DNA of 39,840 bases from the IMG/VR virus record IMGVR_UViG_3300045141_000322, positions 1 through 39,840 of that record. The stretch is one strand, 5' to 3'. This document shows, piece after piece, positions 7,594-13,663 of this stretch. The notes beneath the pieces were generated by a model that worked only from the letters and a program-made list of their open reading frames with translations, had not been told where the DNA came from and ran no database searches. Positions within the stretch are counted from its first letter, which is position 1. Every line of letters begins with the position of its first letter. Source of the stretch: a virus. Position numbers and translations under genes: made by a program.

Positions 7594-7796
7594 TACGGAA
7601 TCTCCGGATTGGGACCGAGCACACCCACCGCGATGCGCTCGACCCCGTAGGGGCTGATGCCAAAGCCGAGACTCACCGTCTCCAGTTGCGGCGTGGGCGC
7701 CGCCACACTGATAGCGACGGCGTTCTCGGTGCCGCACACCGCACCAATCGCGATGTTGTCGTTGCGAATCACGTCGCCGCGCAGCGTTTGAGGCAT
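7593..7796 (-). CDS. Hypothetical protein (67 residues)
   Basis: The product begins MPQTLRGDVIRNDNIAIGAV and continues with alternating hydrophobic beta-type sequence (AVAISVAAPTPQLETVSLGF). GAGGAGAGG lies just before the ATG at 7796, which overlaps the preceding stop. Small size and beta character would fit a fibre or capsid accessory, but no family is recognised. Confidence 0.65.
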   Translation of the reverse strand: MPQTLRGDVIRNDNIAIGAVCGTENAVAISVAAPTPQLETVSLGFGISPYGVERIAVGVLGPNPEIP

Positions 7797-8092
7797 CAGT
7801 CCTCTCCTCGGCGCCGCCACCGGGCGCCACTGCCGAAGTCCGAGAGCGCGGCGTCCGCGTCCCGCTCCCGCCGCGTCTCGTCGGTGTCCTCGACCCGCAG
7901 CCGCAGCCGCACGGTGCGCTCGGGGTCCGCGAGGGTATCGCCCGGGTCGAGTGGCTGGTCGGTCAGATGTTCGTACGCGCTGCGGTCGTCCATCTCCACA
8001 TCGCCCTCATCACAGGAACAGTCGCGCACGGGGCACTGACACGTCCAGCACCAGTACTCTCCACTGTCCGGGTCGAGGACGTGGAGGCTCAT
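7796..8092 (-). CDS. Cys-rich acidic hypothetical protein
   Basis: This 98-residue protein starts MSLHVLDPDSGEYWCWTCQC and has four cysteines (CWTCQCPVRDCSC) within 16 residues, a likely metal-binding knuckle. The remainder is acidic then Arg-rich (DTDETRRERDADAAL). The ATG at 8092 overlaps the upstream stop as ATGA. Function unknown; one of about ten small Zn-type proteins in the genome. Confidence 0.65.
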   Translation of the reverse strand: MSLHVLDPDSGEYWCWTCQCPVRDCSCDEGDVEMDDRSAYEHLTDQPLDPGDTLADPERTVRLRLRVEDTDETRRERDADAALSDFGSGARWRRRGED

Positions 8093-8769
8093 GGGTTGGG
8101 TACCCCGCCCATCGTGTCGGGAATCGTCCCGGCGCCGGACGGACTGGACGGGCTCGCAGCCCCCGGCTCGCCCTGCAGCTCCGGATGCGCCAGCAGGTAA
8201 CTAATCAAGGTCTGCCGCTGGAAATCGCTCATCGTGGGATACGCCTTATTGATGGCGTCACTATCGACTTTCCCGTTCGCCTTGAGCGGCACCGGCCCAC
8301 TCATCGAGGGCGCTCCCGCCGGCGCCAACGAGGTCGGCGTACTCGCGCCAGTGGTCGCCGTCCCACTCGGGGTCGCGGGCGGCACCACAGGCGGCGGCGG
8401 GGCAATCGGCGTGGTCCAGAACCCGCCGTTGGCCGTCCGCGTCGGCTGCCCGATACTCGCTTCCGGCGCGTTGCGCCCCGAATTCAGCCACGCGCCACGC
8501 CCGGGCGTCCCGGTCGGCTGGTCGTTCCCCGTCCCCGCCAGATCCGCGGCGAGCCGCCCGTTGGTCACCTCAGAGGGATGCGCCAGCCAGTAGGCGCGGT
8601 CGGCAAATCCGCCCCCCGCCCCCGCATCGGTCAGCCCGGCGCTCTTGTACAGCGCATCAATCTGGCTGCCGACATCATCGGCGCCGCCAGGCGCACTGGC
8701 CCCGAGCAACGGCTGGTTCAGCGTGGGGTCAGGATCCTTCGTGGTGGGATCAGTAATGCTCTGGGCCAT
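8089..8769 (-). CDS. Hypothetical Pro/Ala/Thr-rich protein
   Basis: From MAQSITDPTTKDPDPTLNQP the 226-residue product has a globular-looking segment with DRAYWLAHPSEVTNGRLAAD, a flexible PPPPVVPPATPSGTAT linker near the middle, and a C-terminal helical part (KAYPTMSDFQRQTLISYLLA). Ordered ends around a low-complexity linker are common in virion-associated proteins. A GTG three codons upstream (8778) is an alternative start. No family recognised. Confidence 0.65.
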   Translation of the reverse strand: MAQSITDPTTKDPDPTLNQPLLGASAPGGADDVGSQIDALYKSAGLTDAGAGGGFADRAYWLAHPSEVTNGRLAADLAGTGNDQPTGTPGRGAWLNSGRNAPEASIGQPTRTANGGFWTTPIAPPPPVVPPATPSGTATTGASTPTSLAPAGAPSMSGPVPLKANGKVDSDAINKAYPTMSDFQRQTLISYLLAHPELQGEPGAASPSSPSGAGTIPDTMGGVPNP

Positions 8770-9106
8770 GCGGTTCACTCAGATCCAGTAACGGCCAACT
8801 CGTATCCTTCGCCACCGCGAATCTGGCTTCTGCCACTTCGATCGGTTCCACATCCGGGTAATACTGCACATCCTCATGGGGAATCGGTCCCTGCACCGGC
8901 TTCCCACAGCAGATCCAGCCCAGATGAATACTGCCCCCTCGATGCTGAAACCACTGCGGAGACACACCCCGCTGATCTTTGTGGCAGCGGATACATCGAC
9001 GTTGGTGAGATTCAGGAATCACTGTCGGTGTTACCCATGTCTCTAGACATTCCGGATGGGTGGACATCTCAGGAGCCGAGGCGAAGCACTCCCTTGTGAT
9101 GGGCAT
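8750..9106 (-). CDS. Hypothetical zinc-ribbon protein
   Basis: This protein of about 118 residues has CIRCHK, then a hydrophobic stretch ending WICCGKP, giving a two-knuckle Cys arrangement. It overlaps the next gene by about 20 bases. A GTG at 9115 is an alternative start. It is the first gene after a 250-bp gap holding two inverted repeats, so it may head a transcription sub-unit. No function assigned. Confidence 0.6.
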   Translation of the reverse strand: MPITRECFASAPEMSTHPECLETWVTPTVIPESHQRRCIRCHKDQRGVSPQWFQHRGGSIHLGWICCGKPVQGPIPHEDVQYYPDVEPIEVAEARFAVAKDTSWPLLDLSEPHGPEHY

Positions 9107-9120
9107 GCGCTTCACCTTCT

Positions 9121-9151
9121 AGCGAGCGGTCGCTTCATTCCCTCAGGGAAT
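9121..9151. promoter_or_regulatory. Two adjacent inverted repeats upstream of 9106
   Basis: AGCGA..TCGCT (9121-9135) and ATTCCC TCA GGGAAT (9137-9151, perfect arms) sit side by side directly upstream of the minus-strand gene starting near 9106. The region 9116-9360 has no convincing gene. An operator or 5' leader structure controlling this part of the late operon is the simplest inference; no clear -35/-10 pair could be assigned. Confidence 0.45.
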
Positions 9152-9360
9152 TGCTCTCTCGCCTTCGTTTCCAGTCCGTGACAGCAGCTGGACTCGGACA
9201 GACTGTCTGCAGGGCTGCACCCCACACTTCACCACGCTCTATCCGTCGCGCATCCACGTCGCTGGCTCTGGTGCCTGGTGGCCAGCCCTTGCCCGCCGCT
9301 CCGCGCCAGCCGGTTCACCCTGCCCACGGAACGCTGCTACTAGTAACACAGAATCACGCC

Positions 9361-9606
9361 TTAGTGGACGGATGTATCCGTATCTGCCATATTTATTTCA
9401 CTGGGTACCTCGATCGCTCGCTGCAACGCCCGCAACGTCTGCATCTCCGGCTCCCGATGTACCCCGCACCCCGCATAACACACCGCTAACCCAGGATGCG
9501 GTACCAGTACCCCTATGCCAGTCGCAGGTGCCCCGCAGATCAAACACCGCCGCATCTCCGGCCGCTCTTCCAGCCAGCGCAGCAGATCCTCAGTCCCCTC
9601 ATCCAT
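9361..9606 (-). CDS. Small Cys-rich protein
   Basis: The 81-residue product starts MDEGTEDLLRWLEERPEMRR and contains CLICGAPATG and CYAGCG with a nearby HREPE, a zinc-ribbon pattern. AAGGTGGGA precedes the ATG at 9606. A GGATGTATCC element lies inside its last codons (9370-9379) and encodes part of the C-terminal TDTSVH. Function unknown. Confidence 0.7.
   Translation of the reverse strand: MDEGTEDLLRWLEERPEMRRCLICGAPATGIGVLVPHPGLAVCYAGCGVHREPEMQTLRALQRAIEVPSEINMADTDTSVH
9370..9379 (+). promoter_or_regulatory. Dispersed GGATGTATCC element, copy 1
   Basis: Exact 10-base copy, here embedded in a longer palindrome CGGATGTATCCG. It lies at the 3' end of the small Cys-rich gene on the minus strand, about 260 bases upstream of the gene starting at 9106. 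Confidence 0.6.
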
Positions 9607-9627
9607 GGGATCCCACCTTCTAACTTC

Positions 9628-9701
9628 GATCTGATCTGATCTGAGGTACTTCAGCCTTACCTGGCTTTACTCTGCCTCACGCTTACTCTGAATTACTTCA
9701 G
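9628..9701. repeat. Clustered short repeats in intergenic region
   Basis: Three tandem GATCT units (9628-9642) are followed by two related 14-mers, CTGAGGTACTTCAG (9641-9654) and CTGAATTACTTCAG (9688-9701), each with inverted-repeat symmetry. TTACTCTG occurs at 9667 and 9683, and TTACTCAA at 9709. There is no gene in 9607-9774 and the base composition is less GC-rich than the surroundings. The two 14-mers look like paired operator half-sites for the leftward gene at 9606. Confidence 0.55.
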
Positions 9702-9755
9702 GTCAGACTTACTCAAGAGCAAGCCTTAACAAACCTCAAGCATGTCGGTTTGAAT

Positions 9756-9769
9756 ACAGAAAATTCTGT
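9756..9769. terminator. Weak hairpin after the TerS-like gene
   Basis: ACAGAA-AA-TTCTGT forms a 6-bp stem just beyond the stop of the minus-strand gene 9775-10266. No uridine tract follows, so termination is uncertain; it may instead be an mRNA end-protecting stem or a protein site. Confidence 0.3.
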
Positions 9770-9774
9770 GTCTG

Positions 9775-10266
9775 TTAGCCGGACCCACTCTGGGGCCCCT
9801 GGCCGACTTCCGGCTCCGACGTTTGCTGTACCGAGGACACTGTACGCACATCAGCATTGCTTACGTCGATAACGCTAGGCAAAGCTATGCTTGCATCGCT
9901 TCCGCTAGGCGATTGCAAGCCGGGTACTGTACCTGTAGTAAAGATGATCGCTATCTGTGTCTGTCCTTGGAGCTGTACTGGATCGATTGCTCTAGAGTGA
10001 AGGAGAAGGTCTTTCGCTGGCCTGTGGTCACCTTTACTGCTGGCTATCGGTATCGCTGCTTGCCACGCACTCACAGCCTCATGCTCGAAGGCTTGCAGTA
10101 CATCTTTAGGGCTAACTTCTAGCAGTTTGAGCGACCGTCTGACTGTGTTGGTCGGTATGCGCAACCGATCAGCTAGTTGAGGCACGCTTAACTCTGGATA
10201 CGCCTTTTTGGCTCTCCAGATGATGACGCGTTGGAACATACGGTCAGCGGTAACGGGGCTAGGCAT
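9775..10266 (-). CDS. Helix-turn-helix protein, probable terminase small subunit
   Basis: The 163-residue protein opens with an HTH-type region (AKKAYPELSVPQLADRLRIP, then NTVRRSLKLL) followed by a helical section with AWQAAIPIASSKGDHRPAKD and LLLHSRAIDP. That combination is typical of the small HTH plus helical oligomerisation proteins annotated as TerS in podoviruses. TerS binds pac/cos DNA and recruits the large subunit. It lies about 4.7 kb upstream of terL in the same direction, not adjacent. The C-terminus is Ser/Gln/Gly-rich and probably disordered. No strong ribosome binding site. A transcription regulator is the alternative. Confidence 0.6.
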   Translation of the reverse strand: MPSPVTADRMFQRVIIWRAKKAYPELSVPQLADRLRIPTNTVRRSLKLLEVSPKDVLQAFEHEAVSAWQAAIPIASSKGDHRPAKDLLLHSRAIDPVQLQGQTQIAIIFTTGTVPGLQSPSGSDASIALPSVIDVSNADVRTVSSVQQTSEPEVGQGPQSGSG

Positions 10267-10334
10267 GGAGTCGGTACAGTACCAAGGCAGGAGAGAATTT
10301 AAATCTTTTTCTGAAGCTCAAGCAGCGAATGTAT

Positions 10335-10478
10335 ACGGACCTGTCCGTTTGTGGCTATGGGGGCGTATATGTCGGATGTCTACTTGACAGCCAGTATACA
10401 TACACAATAACGGATGTATCCCTGTAAGCAGACAAATAGTCAGGGAACCTCTGCCTCTGGGAATAGTTGATTACAGGG
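10335..10478. promoter_or_regulatory. Divergent control region between the late (minus) and plus-strand operons
   Basis: The 276-bp gap 10267-10542 has a perfect ACGGAC-CT-GTCCGT repeat (10335-10348), TTGACA (10384-10389) as a candidate rightward -35, and on the minus strand TATACT (10398-10393) as a candidate leftward -10. A GGATGTATCC element (10412-10421) falls where the leftward -35 would be. CCCTGTAA (10420-10427) and TTACAGGG (10471-10478) form an 8-base inverted repeat. Together these suggest a regulated divergent promoter for the TerS/late operon and the gene at 10543. Confidence 0.5.
10412..10421 (+). promoter_or_regulatory. Dispersed GGATGTATCC element, copy 2
   Basis: Exact copy in the divergent gap between the TerS-like gene and the plus-strand operon. 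It overlaps the position expected for the -35 of a leftward promoter whose -10 would be TATACT at 10398-10393. Confidence 0.6.
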
Positions 10479-10542
10479 ACGTTGCTGTTGTTAAGGTAAT
10501 CGAACCTCAAGCTATGGCATGGCGTCTGCTTAAGAGAGGAGC

Positions 10543-10737
10543 ATGACCACGAACATCTGCGAGAACTGCGGGGAGTCTGACCCGACGACCATCCAGCGTG
10601 TCACGCTGAATAGTGAATGTGACCGGTGTTGGGCGGATGCGCTGCAGTTTGGGCATGAGCAAGGGCTCCATAACGAACAGCATATTCTTGGCTGTCCGCT
10701 CTGCCCGCAGGATGACGCCATCGAACCGGAAGCGTAA
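10543..10737 (+). CDS. Small double zinc-knuckle protein
   Basis: The 64-residue protein has CENCGE, a CDRCWAD knuckle and a C-terminal CPLCPQ, i.e. several CxxC pairs. AGAGAGGAG ends just before the ATG. It is the first gene of the plus-strand operon that follows the divergent control region. Such proteins often bind nucleic acid or act as small adaptors; no specific role can be given. Confidence 0.75.
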   Translation: MTTNICENCGESDPTTIQRVTLNSECDRCWADALQFGHEQGLHNEQHILGCPLCPQDDAIEPEA

Positions 10738-10766
10738 ACCCGTTCACTTCAATTGCTTGTGCCATA

Positions 10767-11150
10767 TTGCTGCGGAACTATGGGTGGACCTCGCTGCAGA
10801 CCTCGTCGTACTGCCAGCCGGCGGGCTATGCCGATGGGACCAGTCTCTCGCTGATTCTCGCGCGCTCAGAGGCGAGTGTGCCGCTGGACCTGGCGGAAGT
10901 GGAGCGCGAGAATACCGCGTACTTTGCCGCCCGTAAGGAGCGCAATCACGCGCGCATGGAAGCCATGAACACCAAGAGCACCTTGGATGCGTGTGCGGCA
11001 GCGATGAACGCCTATCAGGCCGCAGCGGCAGCGCTGGCAGAGGCACGCGCGGAGCTGGATACTCTGACGGAGTACGGCGGCATCCTGAACCCGGACAAGT
11101 ACGAGATTGAAAGGGCGTGCGGCGCCTACGATGAGAAAGGCGGGCGGTAG
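10767..11150 (+). CDS. Hypothetical protein with alanine-rich helix
   Basis: An ORF of up to 127 residues with a helical central section (AEVERENTAYFAARKERNHA, DACAAAMNAYQAAAAALAEA) and a C-terminal EYGGILNPDKYEIERACGAY. The TTG at 10767 is only the longest possible start and has no visible ribosome binding site, so the true start may be further in. It overlaps the next gene (TAGTG). No family recognised. Confidence 0.6.
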   Translation: MLRNYGWTSLQTSSYCQPAGYADGTSLSLILARSEASVPLDLAEVERENTAYFAARKERNHARMEAMNTKSTLDACAAAMNAYQAAAAALAEARAELDTLTEYGGILNPDKYEIERACGAYDEKGGR

Positions 11151-11326
11151 TGCCGCAATTCACCCTCCGACATATTCCCGTGGAGGTGTGGGCCGCCGTC
11201 AAGGCCCGCGCCGCCACCGAACACCCCCACGGCCAGAGTTTCCAGATGGAGGCCAAACTCCTGTACGTCCTGCGCGCCTATGTGCGCCTGGGCTGGCGGG
11301 AGTTGGTCCGGCGGCTGGATGGGTGA
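11150..11326 (+). CDS. Small Arc-like ribbon-helix-helix-type protein
   Basis: The 58-residue product starts at a GTG overlapping the previous stop, with AGAAAGG upstream. It reads VPQFTLRHIPVEVWAAVKAR and ends LLYVLRAYVRLGWRELVRRL. A beta strand (FTLR), an IP turn and two amphipathic helices is the layout of Arc/MetJ repressors, which dimerise through the strand and insert it in the major groove. It could be an operator-binding regulator of the phage. No repressor activity can be proven from sequence. Confidence 0.65.
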   Translation: MPQFTLRHIPVEVWAAVKARAATEHPHGQSFQMEAKLLYVLRAYVRLGWRELVRRLDG

Positions 11327-11348
11327 CACCCGATAGACCGTGGCCTTT

Positions 11349-11373
11349 GGATGTATCCGTGTTGGATGTATCC
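11349..11373 (+). promoter_or_regulatory. Tandem GGATGTATCC elements, copies 3 and 4
   Basis: Two exact copies (11349-11358 and 11364-11373) are spaced 15 bases start to start, directly upstream of the gene at 11401. TATGGT at 11381-11386 is a possible -10, in which case the second copy lies in the promoter spacer. Tandem copies imply cooperative binding. Confidence 0.65.
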
Positions 11374-11400
11374 TTAGAGTTATGGTAAAAGCCTAGCCGT

Positions 11401-11820
11401 ATGCCTAAACAGAAGGGCGCGATCGTCGCGGATCCAGCGGCCCATATCCAGATCCTCGGCAAAGGGTTTGCGACCCGTGACCACGCGCCGGTGCTGGTCA
11501 TTGGCAAGTACTCGTGGAACCGCTGGTCATTGGGCCGACTCGGGTGTCCGCATCCCGTCGCCGCTGCGAACTTGAACCGGGTGGTGCAGCAGCTCGGGAT
11601 TACCACGCTGAACAACCTCGCTGACCGCGCGCACGAGATTGGCACCTTCACCGGGCTGGGGGTCACCGCGTACTGGACGGTGCTGGCGATTCTGGAAAGT
11701 GCCGGCTATGACGTGCAGCGCGTGCATGCGGCCGATGTCACCTACCACACCATGAAAGCGCAGGACGTGCGCCGACAAGCCGCCGCGCGCACCACAAAAA
11801 GGAAACGAATCGCCTCATGA
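11401..11820 (+). CDS. Hypothetical basic protein
   Basis: The 139-residue product begins MPKQKGAIVADPAAHIQILG and contains YSWNRWSLGRLGCPHPVAAA, then a helical segment with QLGITTLNNLADRAHEIGTF and a strongly basic tail (ARTTKRKRIAS). The NNLADRAHE to YWTVLAILESAGYDV section has helix-turn-helix character (inferred). It overlaps the next gene by four bases. The two operator-like elements immediately upstream make it a probable regulated gene. Confidence 0.7.
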   Translation: MPKQKGAIVADPAAHIQILGKGFATRDHAPVLVIGKYSWNRWSLGRLGCPHPVAAANLNRVVQQLGITTLNNLADRAHEIGTFTGLGVTAYWTVLAILESAGYDVQRVHAADVTYHTMKAQDVRRQAAARTTKRKRIAS

Positions 11821-12179
11821 TGACCAAAGAGGAACTGCACGCCTTAGCCGCCCCGGGTGTTGCGCAGAAGGTCGCTGCCATCGAGCAAGAACTGGCGACC
11901 TACCATAAAGAGTGGCCGGAGCTGTTTCTGAGCCCGACCCCACCGCAACTGCTCAAAGCACGGCAGCGGCGCAACGGCAACGGGCACTGGCCGCTGGTCG
12001 CGAAAAAGGCGACACCAGCACCGACAGCCATCGAGGACGCGCGCAAGCGAAAGGTGGCCGCCACCTGGACCCCGGAACGCCGCGCGCTCATGGCGCGGCT
12101 GATGCGGAAGCGGAGCAAGGAGATACACGCCGCGAGAGCCGCCGCACGCAAGAAGCGACAGTCAAAGGATGTATCCTAG
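11817..12179 (+). CDS. Hypothetical basic helical protein
   Basis: A 120-residue protein starting MMTKEELHALAAPGVAQKVA with a charged C-terminus (RLMRKRSKEIHAARAAARKK). The segment AATWTPERRALMARLMRK resembles short helical motifs of DNA-associated proteins. The ATGATG start overlaps the previous stop. The last codons (KDVS, stop) include a GGATGTATCC element. No family recognised. Confidence 0.7.
   Translation: MMTKEELHALAAPGVAQKVAAIEQELATYHKEWPELFLSPTPPQLLKARQRRNGNGHWPLVAKKATPAPTAIEDARKRKVAATWTPERRALMARLMRKRSKEIHAARAAARKKRQSKDVS
12167..12176 (+). promoter_or_regulatory. Dispersed GGATGTATCC element, copy 5
   Basis: Extended match GGATGTATCCTAG (12167-12179) spanning the stop of the previous gene and ending 3 bases before the ATG at 12183. 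Bound protein here could block transcription or initiation of the downstream gene. Confidence 0.6.
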
Positions 12180-12182
12180 ACT

Positions 12183-12413
12183 ATGACCCCGATGCAAGCG
12201 ATTCTGAGTGATTTGGCTGCCGCCCAGCTCGCACTGCGGCAGTCCTCGACGGCGTTTGATGAAGCGGTGGACGGCATCGGGCATTCGATGGATGCCATGC
12301 GCGCGACCCTGGACGCCATCCGGGCCGCGAACCACGCGCAAGGGGTGGCGATTGATGCCGTGATTGCCGCCACCAACAAAGGGCTGGCGCTCGTGACGGG
12401 GAAGCCGTCATGA
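12183..12413 (+). CDS. Small helical protein
   Basis: A 76-residue, almost wholly alpha-helical product (SDLAAAQLALRQSSTAFDEA, then DAMRATLDAIRAANHAQGVA). The hydrophobic spacing suggests a coiled coil or helical hairpin. It overlaps the next coiled-coil gene by four bases, so the two may interact. No family recognised. Confidence 0.7.
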   Translation: MTPMQAILSDLAAAQLALRQSSTAFDEAVDGIGHSMDAMRATLDAIRAANHAQGVAIDAVIAATNKGLALVTGKPS

Positions 12414-12673
12414 GTAGCTATGACGCGCAGCGGGAACAGTTTCTGGAGACCAATGATGCCTTTCAGCAGGCCATGCTGGAAGCGATTCGGGCGCACCAGC
12501 GGGGTGTGGCGATGTTCCTCAATCTGCTGACCGTGGTTGAGCAGCGCGAGCACGACCTACAGGAAAGTGTGGATGAGGTGAAGCGGCTCACACTGGAACA
12601 GGGCGCGCAGTTGCAGGCGCTGCGAGGCGAGGTGCGCCAACTACGCGACCAGCGCGAGGGCGGGACCGCGTGA
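12410..12673 (+). CDS. Coiled-coil protein
   Basis: The 87-residue product has heptad-like sequence through most of its length, e.g. LLTVVEQREHDLQESVDEVK, then QLQALRGEVRQLRDQ. The start overlaps the previous stop as ATGA. A homo- or hetero-oligomer with the neighbouring helical protein is plausible. Function unknown. Confidence 0.7.
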   Translation: MSSYDAQREQFLETNDAFQQAMLEAIRAHQRGVAMFLNLLTVVEQREHDLQESVDEVKRLTLEQGAQLQALRGEVRQLRDQREGGTA

Positions 12674-12682
12674 CGGCTTCTG

Positions 12683-12880
12683 ATGATGATTTATTTGCTG
12701 CTGCAGTGTTGGGACTATGAGGGCTCCGACGTGATCGCCGCCTTCGGGACGCGCGAGCAGGCCGAGGCAGAGGCCGCGCGCCTTAGCGACGGCGAGAGCC
12801 TCCACGGTCCGCACGATCCGTCTTATCGCGTTCAGGAAATCGCGCTGACCGGAGGGTCTCAGACGCCGCAGGACCGCTGA
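12683..12880 (+). CDS. Hypothetical protein (65 residues)
   Basis: Sequence MMIYLLLQCWDYEGSDVIAA followed by an EQAEAEAARLSDG helix suggests a small alpha/beta fold. It is the last gene of the plus-strand operon and its 3' end overlaps the convergent minus-strand ORF ending at 12783. No good ribosome binding site is visible, so the start is tentative. Confidence 0.55.
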   Translation: MMIYLLLQCWDYEGSDVIAAFGTREQAEAEAARLSDGESLHGPHDPSYRVQEIALTGGSQTPQDR

Positions 12881-13061
12881 ACGCCTCCCGGGTGCGCGTC
12901 GGGTGCGCCCCGTCCCGTTCGTCGCCCAGCGGGTCGGCCAGCGCATCCCACGGTGCCCACCAGGGCCAGTCGGTATCGACCGAGTGCGCGCCGAGCCGGA
13001 CCTGGATGAGCCAGGCGCCGGCCACACAGGAACAGTGCGCGGCGGGGACCTCCAGCCTCAT
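12783..13061 (-). CDS. Hypothetical protein, end of the early minus operon
   Basis: The 92-residue ORF starts with an ATG overlapping the upstream stop (ATGA), begins MRLEVPAAHCSCVAGAWLIQ, and has a Trp-rich patch DTDWPWWAPWDALADPL. The C-terminal third is Arg/Ser-rich and overlaps the convergent gene 12683-12880 by almost 100 bases, which could mean the natural end is earlier. No family recognised. Confidence 0.5.
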   Translation of the reverse strand: MRLEVPAAHCSCVAGAWLIQVRLGAHSVDTDWPWWAPWDALADPLGDERDGAHPTRTREAFSGPAASETLRSARFPERDKTDRADRGGSRRR

Positions 13062-13258
13062 CGCAGCCGAGGCACCGCCGGATCGACGATTCCGAATGCT
13101 CTGACCAAAACTAGTACCACGATCAGCACCACCACCACCCAGATAATGTTGTCGATGATGCCCGGATGCCCGGGCGCCAGTTGCCCCAGCACCCAGATGG
13201 CGAGCCAGCCGATGAGCACGACCACGACCACGTAGATGAGCAGCTCAATCAGTCCCAC
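13058..13258 (-). CDS. Small membrane protein with two transmembrane helices (holin candidate)
   Basis: From the GTG at 13258 (AGAGG seven bases upstream) the 66-residue protein begins VGLIELLIYVVVVVLIGWLA, then a short Pro/Gly turn (APGHPG), then a second hydrophobic helix IIWVVVVLIVVLVLV. Two closely spaced helices in a very short protein is a holin-like topology, and the genome has no other clear holin. It lies downstream of DNA-modification genes rather than next to an endolysin, so the role is a guess; general small inner-membrane proteins of similar design exist in bacteria. Confidence 0.65.
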   Translation of the reverse strand: MGLIELLIYVVVVVLIGWLAIWVLGQLAPGHPGIIDNIIWVVVVLIVVLVLVRAFGIVDPAVPRLR

Positions 13259-13421
13259 GGTGTGCCTCTTTTTCTGGAACGGGTTCCGCGTGTGATGCCT
13301 TGCGCGTCCTGCGTACTTCATGCAGGAGCGCGTTTAATGTCTGCGTGATTTTGTCCAGACTAATCACAATACCTTCGAGCCCGTCACGGAGCATGTGGTA
13401 ATCGTCCTCGTCCAGACTCAT
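13245..13421 (-). CDS. Hypothetical small helical protein
   Basis: A 58-residue product starting MSLDEDDYHMLRDGLEGIVI with AGGAG eight bases before the ATG at 13421. The central LDKITQTLNALLHEVRRTRK is an amphipathic helix. It overlaps both the upstream nuclease gene and the downstream membrane-protein gene. The longer frame upstream of this start is Arg/Pro shadow sequence. Confidence 0.65.
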   Translation of the reverse strand: MSLDEDDYHMLRDGLEGIVISLDKITQTLNALLHEVRRTRKASHAEPVPEKEAHRGTD

Positions 13422-13663
13422 GGCCGTACTCCTAACACGCGCAGCGCATCCTGGGGGGTGACGACAAAGTGCAGCGGCCAGCCGCGGTCCACGAGTTGCT
13501 GCTGGCGCACGGTGCGGCGGCCGATGAGGGTCTTGCAGTCCATCATGTGCAGTTGCCCGCGCCAGAGACACAAAATGTCGAACGGGTCGAGCAGCACATA
13601 ATCGGCGCCCACCTGGCGCAGCGTCTGGAGGATCGCCCTTTCGGTGCTATCGCGCTTTTTCAT
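13418..13663 (-). CDS. PD-(D/E)XK-type nuclease-like protein
   Basis: This 81-residue product starts MKKRDSTERAILQTLRQVGA. DPFDILCLWRGQLHMMDCKT gives an acidic residue followed by a DxK, then QQQLVDRGWPLHFVV with a conserved-type Gln, the minimal VRR-NUC/Holliday-resolvase-like core seen in small phage nucleases. Start overlaps the methyltransferase stop (TGATGA), so the pair is co-translated. It might process DNA branches or cooperate with the methyltransferase; no restriction partner function can be inferred from the sequence alone. Confidence 0.6.
   Translation of the reverse strand: MKKRDSTERAILQTLRQVGADYVLLDPFDILCLWRGQLHMMDCKTLIGRRTVRQQQLVDRGWPLHFVVTPQDALRVLGVRP

Noticed and set aside
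8989-8998. GGATACATCG, similar to the operator in reverse orientation
   Set aside because: One mismatch in the core and located inside the coding sequence for a CIRC zinc knuckle; best explained by chance.
9151-9489. Plus-strand ORF of 112 residues
   Set aside because: Overlaps the inverted-repeat region and is antisense to the Cys-rich gene; Pro/Arg-rich and without start signals.
10613-10936. Plus-strand ORF of 107 residues
   Set aside because: Overlaps two better genes in another frame and has mixed, low-complexity composition.
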